A stretch of DNA of 8,204 nt from Alphaproteobacteria bacterium (GTDB lineage Bacteria > Pseudomonadota > Alphaproteobacteria > Rhodobacterales > Rhodobacteraceae): NCBI GenBank assembly GCA_013151535.1, contig JAADIC010000225.1, positions 1-8,204 of the forward strand. Direction: 5' to 3'. Shown here in pieces: positions 1 to 5,609 of the stretch. The translations under genes and the position numbers were made by a program. The stretch's first letter is position 1. The number at the start of each line of letters is the position of its first letter. The notes beneath the pieces are model-generated. The model was not told where the DNA came from and did no database searches. It saw only the letters and a list, made by a program, of their open reading frames with translations.

Positions 1-65
1 CCATTTGGTGTAGTCTGAATTGTCCATTCTGGCCCCTGATAGTTAACAAGTTCACGGTTTGCCAT
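1..65 (-). CDS. Possible N-terminal fragment of an unrecognised protein, cut by the left edge
   Basis: An open frame runs from an ATG (complement of 63-65) to the left edge, giving 21 complete residues that begin MANRELVNYQGPEW. The amino-acid composition is ordinary for a soluble protein. The frame stays open upstream to a stop at 141-143, but no better start with a ribosome binding site was found, and the bases just before this ATG are CT-rich rather than purine-rich. No signal peptide or membrane segment is visible in the fragment. I do not recognise the family. If real, the gene lies beyond the window to the left and is read in the same direction as the aminotransferase gene. It could also be a chance frame. 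Confidence 0.3.
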   Translation of the reverse strand, partial: MANRELVNYQGPEWTIQTTPN

Positions 66-573
66 GCGGGGAATATGCGTGCAAGGCCCGCAATGAGCGG
101 AGATCACGAAGGCGAAAGGATAGGTATTTTGCCGTCCGGTTCAACTGCATTTTGAGCGGGATTGTCTGGGGGGGACGGTTTGTCCAAGTCATTTTGTTGG
201 AGCAAAATCAGAAAACCGGCAGGCCGGTAGACTGGTGGACCGGTAAACCGATTGATTGGTAGACTGGCGGACCGATAGACCAGTGGACCGGTAAACCGGT
301 AGACCGATAAACCGGTTTTCTAGTTTATTGCGCAAGCTCTTGATAATAAGTGACTTTTGGGAAGCTAGGTGCTGAATACCTCGATCATGCTGGTGGCTGG
401 CGCGCGCAATGAGGGTATTATTTCGGTCCGTAAACAGCGTCTAGCCTCGTCCACAATACCTGACCCGCGCAGCCGCTCAGATTTCCGCAAATCTCGGTGC
501 CTCACGGCTTGGCCTTTGAAAGATATGCGTGGTTGAGCGGATCAGGCAGATATGAAGGCCGAGGCTGCAACCG
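66..573. other. Intergenic stretch carrying an octamer tandem array
   Basis: About 500 bases separate the left-edge fragment from the end of the aminotransferase gene. The only clear structure is the 8-bp tandem array at 216-319. Minor elements are a G7 run at 168-174, a small AT-rich hairpin at 191-208 (6-bp arms ATTTTG/CAAAAT) and a hairpin at 479-494 (AGATTT/AAATCT around CCGC). The second hairpin lies 80-95 bases past the aminotransferase stop but has no T tract, so it is not a convincing terminator. Short open frames here, such as 387-536 on the plus strand, have no ribosome binding site. I see no gene in this stretch. Confidence 0.6.
216..319. repeat. Degenerate 8-bp tandem repeat array, 13 units
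   Basis: The stretch divides without any insertion or deletion into 13 consecutive octamers close to CCGGTAGA. In order they are ccggcagg, ccggtaga, ctggtgga, ccggtaaa, ccgattga, ttggtaga, ctggcgga, ccgataga, ccagtgga, ccggtaaa, ccggtaga, ccgataaa and ccggtttt. Substitutions are mostly transitions and the phase is kept throughout. Three units make 24 bases, so each reading frame would give an eight-residue peptide repeat, such as a TGxPxDxW pattern on the plus strand. In-frame stops interrupt it, so it is not coding as it stands. I do not recognise a named repeat family. Confidence 0.85.
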
Positions 574-1752
574 CTACGAGAACCCGCCTAACCGCTGAAA
601 CATCCGCCCGATGCCAGCCCGATCCACATTGGCAAACGCGATGCGCATCTGACGCTCGGCGCTGCCATCCCCACCCTTGGAGAGCGTCGGGGCGAACATT
701 GTGCCGGGCAGCATCAGAACGCCCGCCTTTTGCACCAGCTCCCGCGCCACCTGATCGGAGGCGCGCGCAAACGGGTGCTCCATATAGGCGAAATAGGCAC
801 CCGATCCCAACAGCTTCCAGTCGGGCAGGGCGCGCATTCCCTCGTTGATCGCGGCGCGGCGATCCAGGATTTCAGCCCGCTCGCCCGCCAGCCACTGGCC
901 AAGGTTTTGCATCCCGAACAACGCGCCGCGCTGGCCCAGTTGGTTCGGGCAGATGGTGACCGTGTCCAGGAATTTCTCGACCTCGGCCAGCCGCGCTCTT
1001 GCGGCCACCATCGCGCCGACGCGGTGGCCGGTCAGCCGATACGCCTTGGAGAACGAATAAAGCTGGATCAGCGTACCCGCCCAATCAGGATCATTAAACA
1101 GATCATGTGGTGCCGCGCTGCGGGCATCAAAATCGCGGTAGGTTTCATCGACGATCAGGGCAATGCCGCGCGCTTTCGCCAGATCGTAAAACGCCCGCAC
1201 CAGTTCGGCCGGATATTCCGCCCCGGTGGGGTTGTTTGGCGTGACCAGCAGGATCGCTTTGACGCGACTGTCCAGCATGGCGGCGGCGCGGTCCACATCC
1301 GGCAGCATATTGGCCTCAACCGGCAGCAGGCGGCTTTCTATGCCGGACATATCAAGCCACATTTTGTGGTTGAAATACCAAGGTGTGGGGATCAACACCG
1401 CGTCCCCCGCCTTGGCCAGCGTCGCAATCGCCGCACAGAACGCCTGATTGCAGCCCGAGGTTATCGCCACTTGATCCGCAGCGATTTCGCCGCCATAAGC
1501 CTGCGACCACTGCCCGGCAACTTCGGCCCGCAAATCCGGCAAGCCCAGAACCGGGCCGTAAAGATGGCTTGCCGGCTCGTTCAATATCATTTCGGCCATG
1601 GCCTGGCGCATGGGGGCAGGGGGTGGTGCTGTCGGGGCGGCTTGGCTGACATTTATCAATGGTCGATCGGGTGGAAACGTGACCCCCTCAAGCCAGCGGC
1701 GGCTTTCCATCACCGGGGGTGCAAACGTCGCCAGAAAATCGGGGTTGGTCAT
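574..1752 (-). CDS. Class I/II (fold type I) PLP-dependent aminotransferase
   Basis: This 392-residue protein, a normal length for the aspartate/aromatic aminotransferase superfamily, would move an amino group between an amino acid and a 2-oxo acid in the cytoplasm using pyridoxal phosphate. The expected active-site landmarks are all visible: YGPVLG near residues 65-70, SGCNQAF at 99-105, the ring-stacking aromatic in PTPWYF at 122-127, TPNNPTG at 171-177 with Asn174, VDETY at 201-205 with Asp202 and Tyr205, the Schiff-base lysine Lys236 in SFSKAYRLTGHR with phosphate-binding Arg244, and the substrate-carboxylate arginine Arg370 in MRIAF. The start ATG lies 10 bases after the dctM stop, and AGATAGGG overlapping that stop can serve as ribosome binding site. 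It is the last gene of the TRAP operon, so its substrate is probably linked to the imported compound. The exact amino acid cannot be told from the sequence. Confidence 0.93.
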   Translation of the reverse strand: MTNPDFLATFAPPVMESRRWLEGVTFPPDRPLINVSQAAPTAPPPAPMRQAMAEMILNEPASHLYGPVLGLPDLRAEVAGQWSQAYGGEIAADQVAITSGCNQAFCAAIATLAKAGDAVLIPTPWYFNHKMWLDMSGIESRLLPVEANMLPDVDRAAAMLDSRVKAILLVTPNNPTGAEYPAELVRAFYDLAKARGIALIVDETYRDFDARSAAPHDLFNDPDWAGTLIQLYSFSKAYRLTGHRVGAMVAARARLAEVEKFLDTVTICPNQLGQRGALFGMQNLGQWLAGERAEILDRRAAINEGMRALPDWKLLGSGAYFAYMEHPFARASDQVARELVQKAGVLMLPGTMFAPTLSKGGDGSAERQMRIAFANVDRAGIGRMFQRLGGFS

Positions 1753-1762
1753 GCTTGAAACC

Positions 1763-3190
1763 CTATCTGCCGATCAGCTCGGGCAGCCACAAAACAATGC
1801 CTGGAAAGGCGATCAACACGCCAACGGTGATTACATCGGCAACGAAAAACGGCGAGGCACCGCGAAACACGTCTTGCACCGAAATGTTCATCTTACCATC
1901 CTGCGCCACCCCGGCGACCACGAAACAGTTTAAGCCAATGGGCGGGGTAATCAACGCCAGTTCCGCCATTTTGACCACGATAATGCCAAACCAGATGCCA
2001 ACCTGCGCACCCGACATACCCAACGCGCTGTCAGCGGCTGAAACATCAATGCCGCCATTCAGCGCAATCACCGCCGGATAGGTGACCGGCAGGGTCAGGA
2101 TCATCATGCCAATGGCATCCATGAACATGCCCAAAATCGCGTAAGCGCCAAGGATCAGCAGCAGCGTCAGCATCGGCGATTGCTCCAGATTGCTGACCCA
2201 GTCGGCGAATGCTTTCGGCAGATTGGCGAAACCAAGGAAACGCACATAGATCAAAACACCCCAGATCATGGTGAAAATCATCACCGTCAGCTTGGCGCTT
2301 TCCATCAGCGCGCCGCGCAGATCGCGCCATTTCATGCCCTTCATGGTGGCCATAATCAGCACCACGAAGGCGCCCAAGGCACCGGCCTCGGTCGGGGTGG
2401 CCCAGCCGAAATAGATCGAATAGATGATGATGAAGACCACGAACAGGATCGGGGTCACACCGGGCAGCGATTGAAAGCGCTGTTTCCAGGTGAAGCCGGT
2501 CACCGGCGGCCCGAGGTTTTTGCGATATTTGGCCATGAAGATAATCAGAGCGGCATAGATCACGGCAGAAACTGCGCCGGGCAGGAAACCGGCCAATAAC
2601 AGCTTGCCAACGCTTTCCTCAACGATAATCGCATAGATCACCAGAATGGCCGAGGGCGGAATAAGGCTGGCCAATGTGCCACCCGCCGCAACCACGCCAG
2701 CCGCGAACCGCTTGTCATAGCCGATTTTCAGCATTTCGGGGATGGCGATGCGGGCAAACACCGCCGATGTGGCCACAGACGCCCCCGAAACAGCGGCGAA
2801 ACCGGCGGTAGCGAACACGGTAGCCACGCCAAGGCCACCGGGCAGCCAGCCAACCCAACGCTTGGCGGCCTCAAACAGCGCCTTGGTCAGACCGGCGTAA
2901 TAGGCGAGGTAACCGATCAGGATAAAGGTCGGGATCAGCGACAAAACGTAAGTGGTGGATTTGGAGTTCGGCACCTGTCCGACAAGTTTCATGGCGGTTA
3001 TCAAGCCGCGGTCAAAGCCCTGTTTTTGCATGAAAAACAGGCTGAGGCCCAAAAAGCCGATAAAGGCGGTGGCAAAGGCCACCCGCACCCCAATCAGCAC
3101 CAGAACCACCATGACACCAGACAGCCAGAGCGCGACGTTAAACATATCCACGCCCGCCAGCAGGGCCTTCATATCGATGTATTCGTTCAT
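1763..3190 (-). CDS. dctM: TRAP transporter large permease, DctM type
   Basis: A 475-residue, very hydrophobic inner-membrane protein and the ion-coupled translocation subunit of a tripartite ATP-independent periplasmic transporter. Family hallmarks are present: the VSGASVATSAVFARIAIPEM stretch at 134-153, GGTLASLIPPSAILVIYAI at 170-188, WATPTEAGALGAF at 263-275, and ELALITPPIGLNCFVV at 410-425. About a dozen membrane segments can be drawn, as expected for this family. It is somewhat longer than the roughly 425-residue classical DctM, mainly through extra N-terminal residues and a hydrophilic linker around 221-243. The start is 3 bases after the dctQ stop, with a GGTGAG element inside the end of dctQ as ribosome binding site, so translation is probably coupled. 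Later in-frame ATG codons at residues 7 and 16 are possible alternative starts. Confidence 0.96.
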   Translation of the reverse strand: MNEYIDMKALLAGVDMFNVALWLSGVMVVLVLIGVRVAFATAFIGFLGLSLFFMQKQGFDRGLITAMKLVGQVPNSKSTTYVLSLIPTFILIGYLAYYAGLTKALFEAAKRWVGWLPGGLGVATVFATAGFAAVSGASVATSAVFARIAIPEMLKIGYDKRFAAGVVAAGGTLASLIPPSAILVIYAIIVEESVGKLLLAGFLPGAVSAVIYAALIIFMAKYRKNLGPPVTGFTWKQRFQSLPGVTPILFVVFIIIYSIYFGWATPTEAGALGAFVVLIMATMKGMKWRDLRGALMESAKLTVMIFTMIWGVLIYVRFLGFANLPKAFADWVSNLEQSPMLTLLLILGAYAILGMFMDAIGMMILTLPVTYPAVIALNGGIDVSAADSALGMSGAQVGIWFGIIVVKMAELALITPPIGLNCFVVAGVAQDGKMNISVQDVFRGASPFFVADVITVGVLIAFPGIVLWLPELIGR

Positions 3191-3193
3191 AAT

Positions 3194-3811
3194 CTAACTC
3201 ACCGCCTCGGCTTCATGGGCGGCAAGAGAGGCCGCGTCCTGGATCAGGGGCACAGCCACGGGATGGGTCGCACCGGTTTTGAAGGCGCGCCCGAACCCCC
3301 AGATATGGAGCGCGAGCCGCAGCCACAAAACGCTGAGCGAAAACGGCACAACCAGTTTGGCAGGCCATAAAGGGATTGCAATGTCCATCGAGCTGTCGCG
3401 GCTGAACCAGGGGGCCGCCAAATCAAACGCGCGGTCAAAATGGTAATAACTGCCATAGATCAGAACCGAAACCAGCAGGATCATGAAGACCGAGGAAAAC
3501 CACTCGGTCGCCCACAATACGCGCCCCTTGAGCTTGCCCACCAGCATATCCATACGGATATGGCCGCCCAGACGATGACAATAGGCGATCCCGAAAAACG
3601 CGAACACCGCCATGAATTGTTCGACCCAGTCGACAAAACCGGGCAGGGGGGCGTTGAAAAACTTGCGCGACAGCACATGCGCCACCGCCAGACAGACAAG
3701 GCCAAAAATCATCAGCCCGGCGATCAGGTTCATCACGCTCTCGAGTTTGAACAGGCCGCGATCAAGGCGCGATAACAGTGTTGCATCCGTCGCAACATTG
3801 GATGTGGACAT
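3194..3811 (-). CDS. dctQ: TRAP transporter small permease, DctQ type
   Basis: A 205-residue inner-membrane protein with four hydrophobic segments, at about residues 27-47, 62-78, 104-121 and 149-171, matching the four-helix small subunit that supports DctM. Family features seen are an arginine- and asparagine-containing turn after helix 1 (LSRKFFNAPLPGFVDWVEQF) and GGHIRMDML at 82-90, a form of the usual HIRVD motif. The C-terminal 30 residues are hydrophilic and would be cytoplasmic. The N-terminal 20 residues before helix 1 are also polar. A GGGGG run a few bases upstream of the ATG can act as ribosome binding site. The gene lies between dctP, from which it is separated by 68 bases with a strong hairpin, and dctM, almost touching it. 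Confidence 0.94.
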   Translation of the reverse strand: MSTSNVATDATLLSRLDRGLFKLESVMNLIAGLMIFGLVCLAVAHVLSRKFFNAPLPGFVDWVEQFMAVFAFFGIAYCHRLGGHIRMDMLVGKLKGRVLWATEWFSSVFMILLVSVLIYGSYYHFDRAFDLAAPWFSRDSSMDIAIPLWPAKLVVPFSLSVLWLRLALHIWGFGRAFKTGATHPVAVPLIQDAASLAAHEAEAVS

Positions 3812-3833
3812 TATGACCCCCGATTAAAAGACA

Positions 3834-3859
3834 ACCGCCCCGAACAATGTCGGGGCGGT
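3834..3859 (-). terminator. GC-rich hairpin between dctP and dctQ (attenuating terminator or mRNA stabiliser)
   Basis: A perfect 10-bp inverted repeat, ACCGCCCCGA at 3834-3843 and TCGGGGCGGT at 3850-3859, has a six-base loop. It starts about 20 bases after the dctP stop. On the minus-strand transcript it is followed by a weak, interrupted U stretch (TTGTCTTTTAAT), so partial rather than complete termination is likely. In TRAP and ABC operons such hairpins commonly keep the binding-protein message in excess of the permease message. That role here is inferred from position. Confidence 0.7.
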
Positions 3860-3879
3860 CAATTTTCAGCGCGCTTCGC

Positions 3880-4902
3880 TTACTTGCGCATATCGGCAAG
3901 GGTTGCCATCACCAGATCGTAAAGCTCTTGTGCGGGCAGGCCTTGTGCGGTCATGTCGGCGATCCACTTGTCACGGATCGGGTCAGCCGCCACCTTGCGA
4001 AATTCGGCCAGCTCGCTTTCGGCAATGGTGATTTTCTTCACACCTTTTTCTGCCAGAACCGTATCCCATTTGGCCAGAAGTTTCTTGTAATTATCGACGT
4101 AATACTGCACCGCCTCTTCGGTCGAGCCATCCAGCGCGGCCCGGTTTTCAGCCGACAGATCGTTATAGGCGTCAGTGTTAACCACAACCGGGCAGTTCAC
4201 CGTGCCGGGGTTCAGGTTTTCTGTCCACCAATCGGCGATATCAATGGTGCGAAAGGCAAAATGCGCGTGCTGGGCGAAGGCCACCGTATCAACCACGCCA
4301 CTTTCCATGGCGTTATAAGCCTCGGTCGCGGTGACCGATGTCGGCACCGCACCCACGGCCTTGAACGCCTGGCCAACACCGCCGGTTGCACGCACCCGCA
4401 TGCCTTTGAATTTCGCCAGCGTGTCGCGCGGCTCACCTGTGCCGACGAGGTTATATTGCGGCATTGGGCTGGTCATCAGTAGCTTGGCATTCCAGCGCGC
4501 CAGATCGGCCTGAACCGCCGGATGGGCATAGACCGCGTTGGCCACGGCGACCTCTTCTTCCAGCGTGTTCACACCAAGGAATGGCAGTTCCAGAACGGTG
4601 ATGGTCGGGTTCTTGTCGCGGTGATAGCCGGCACAGAACTGGGCCATTTCAAAGGCGCCAATGGAAATCCCGTCAAGGTTTTCCTTATTCTTGGACAGCC
4701 CACCATAAGAGATGTTCAGCTTGAACTCGCCCTTGGTCTTTTCGTCCAGCAATTCGGCCAGACGCTCCACATGTTCGGTGAAGGCGCGCCGCTTGCCCCA
4801 CAGCGAAACATTCCAGGTGGTAACCTCGGTGGCCAAAGCCTCGCCCGCAAAGATCGTTGCGGTAGCGGCGACCGCCAGTGTTTTCCAGTTCATATTCATC
4901 AT
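3880..4902 (-). CDS. dctP: TRAP transporter periplasmic solute-binding protein, DctP type
   Basis: A 340-residue protein that captures the substrate in the periplasm and delivers it to DctQ/DctM. A signal peptide is clear: Lys7, a hydrophobic core at about 8-19, and a likely cleavage after ALA at residue 24. The mature length fits the DctP family. Matching landmarks are KGMRVRAT at 166-173, where the family's carboxylate-binding arginine lies (Arg169 or Arg171), the AVPTSVTATEAYNAMESGVVD region at 185-205, and the VVVN ligand-pocket segment ending at Asn242. Paired tryptophans at 225-226 and a cysteine pair (Cys90, Cys237) are also visible. The ATG at 4902 has GGGAG five bases upstream. In-frame ATG codons at residues 2 and 4 are alternatives. 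The substrate is probably a carboxylate-bearing organic acid, but cannot be named. Confidence 0.95.
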   Translation of the reverse strand: MMNMNWKTLAVAATATIFAGEALATEVTTWNVSLWGKRRAFTEHVERLAELLDEKTKGEFKLNISYGGLSKNKENLDGISIGAFEMAQFCAGYHRDKNPTITVLELPFLGVNTLEEEVAVANAVYAHPAVQADLARWNAKLLMTSPMPQYNLVGTGEPRDTLAKFKGMRVRATGGVGQAFKAVGAVPTSVTATEAYNAMESGVVDTVAFAQHAHFAFRTIDIADWWTENLNPGTVNCPVVVNTDAYNDLSAENRAALDGSTEEAVQYYVDNYKKLLAKWDTVLAEKGVKKITIAESELAEFRKVAADPIRDKWIADMTAQGLPAQELYDLVMATLADMRK

Positions 4903-4905
4903 TCT

Positions 4906-4912
4906 CTCTCCC
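4906..4912 (-). promoter_or_regulatory. Ribosome binding site of dctP
   Basis: The minus strand reads GGGAGAG here, with the GGGAG core five bases before the ATG at 4902. This is the strongest Shine-Dalgarno match in the transport operon. It supports the first of three closely spaced in-frame ATG codons as the start. Confidence 0.6.
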
Positions 4913-4913
4913 G

Positions 4914-4933
4914 TTGATGTGACTTGATGTGAT
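4914..4933. repeat. Tandem 10-bp direct repeat in the dctP leader
   Basis: Two adjacent decamers, ttgatgtgac and ttgatgtgat, differ at one base. They lie directly upstream of the dctP ribosome binding site, inside the predicted untranslated leader. One helical turn of spacing could suit a DNA-binding protein, but a recent slippage duplication is equally possible. Confidence 0.6.
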
Positions 4934-4987
4934 TCTTGTTATTTGTGGCGGTCAATCTAGCGGCTTGGGTGGAAATTGAAACCGTTT

Positions 4988-5004
4988 GGTCAAATTATAT
5001 GACC
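4988..5004. promoter_or_regulatory. Palindromic operator candidate upstream of dctP
   Basis: The 17-base sequence GGTCAAATTATATGACC is symmetric at seven of eight base pairs: GGTCA arms, then matched AT pairs around a central base. It lies about 86 bases upstream of the dctP start and fully covers the predicted -10 element, so a dimeric regulator bound here would block transcription. The GGTC/GACC half-sites resemble those of GntR-family (FadR/FCD) repressors, which often control TRAP uptake operons. However, the spacing is wider than the usual FadR-type site, so the family is only a guess. Confidence 0.5.
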
Positions 5005-5023
5005 TGTTTCGCGCATGTGCCCG
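4994..5023 (-). promoter_or_regulatory. Candidate sigma-70 type promoter of the TRAP operon
   Basis: On the minus strand a perfect TATAAT -10 element lies at 4994-4999. The best -35 at an 18-base spacing, CGGGCA (5018-5023), matches TTGACA at only three positions, so the promoter would be weak alone or activator-helped. Transcription would start near 4987 and give a leader of about 85 bases before the dctP ATG. No other convincing promoter was seen between dctP and the hairpin at 5098. Confidence 0.4.
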
Positions 5024-5609
5024 CTGAACGCCATATCCACCACCCGATCGGTACGCATCTGGGGGTGTCGCGGGTCAGATATTTTGGCTGAGGCTCTATT
5101 GGCGGAGAGACAGTCCGCCAATGCTTTTCCTTATCCTGTTGAAAATACTTATATATGTTTTACGGTAGATCAAATGTACCACATTATATACCACCGTGTG
5201 CCTCCCTTGTCGGTGGAGCGCGACTTTGATTTGAATTATCGAGTAACGTGACAGAACATCAATTTTGCCAAGTCTGTCGATATTCCATTTCAGATACTCC
5301 TCGATTCGACAAAAACGCTATAACTACCCAAGACCCACGATAATTCGCGGCCCTCTTCAAGCAAATTTTGGATTGGATACACATGCTTCCAACTACCCGT
5401 GTCGTGTATCTGGAAAACGATTCATCCTTTAAGTCACGATCTGGACGATACGAACGCTGAGACTGCGTACGGGCAAGACAACTAACTAATCAACGGTCTT
5501 CTGTAGTCATCAAATAGGTCCAATACAATTCAAACGATTAATGCAGTTTGCGTTGAGGCTAAGGACACGCGGCGGTTCAACTGCGAATTTGATCACTCGG
5601 TTTCGGGTC
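5005..5609. other. Long A+T-richer intergenic region between the dctP promoter and galU
   Basis: About 600 bases contain no convincing gene. A 78-codon frame on the plus strand (5015-5251) has no ribosome binding site and unremarkable composition. The stretch holds a 9-bp perfect inverted repeat at 5098-5122 and a looser inverted pair, GATACAC at 5376-5382 with GTGTATC at 5404-5410. No T-tailed hairpin was found directly after the galU stop at 5610. The A+T-richer character and the lack of genes suggest old, decayed DNA at the border of the polysaccharide cluster. Confidence 0.5.
5098..5122 (+). terminator. Perfect 9-bp inverted repeat, possible terminator
   Basis: ATTGGCGGA (5098-5106) and TCCGCCAAT (5114-5122) pair perfectly around a seven-base loop. 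On the plus strand they are followed by GCTTTTCC, a modest T run, as in a weak intrinsic terminator. No plus-strand gene upstream needs one, and the minus-strand side has no T tract. It may instead protect the dctP promoter from galU read-through, or be a protein-binding palindrome. Confidence 0.35.

Noticed and set aside
59..262. Plus-strand 67-codon frame entering the octamer array
   Set aside because: There is no ribosome binding site, the N-terminus is biased to Arg and Lys, and the C-terminal peptide repeat is explained by the DNA repeat.
216..319. Octamer array considered as a CRISPR array
   Set aside because: The units are 8 bases long with no spacers, and no cas genes are present in the window.
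479..494. AGATTT/AAATCT hairpin considered as terminator of the TRAP-aminotransferase operon
   Set aside because: The stem is only six A+T-rich pairs and there is no T run after it on the minus strand.
387..536. Plus-strand 49-codon frame after the octamer array
   Set aside because: No Shine-Dalgarno sequence is present and the Ser/Arg-rich composition is typical of a random frame.
730..1758. Long plus-strand open frame (342 codons) opposite the aminotransferase gene
   Set aside because: It is the antisense shadow of a clear aminotransferase. The translation is rich in Arg, His and Gln, with no family motif and no ribosome binding site.
3847..4482. Plus-strand open frame of 211 codons opposite dctP
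   Set aside because: The minus strand encodes an unmistakable solute-binding protein with signal peptide; the plus-strand frame is a shadow.
5015..5251. Plus-strand 78-codon frame in the gap upstream of dctP
   Set aside because: There is no ribosome binding site, it overlaps the hairpin at 5098-5122 and part of the promoter region, and its composition resembles no known family.
5376..5410. GATACAC/GTGTATC inverted pair considered as a terminator of galU
   Set aside because: The stem is only seven bases with a 21-base loop, has no T tract, and lies more than 200 bases from the galU stop.
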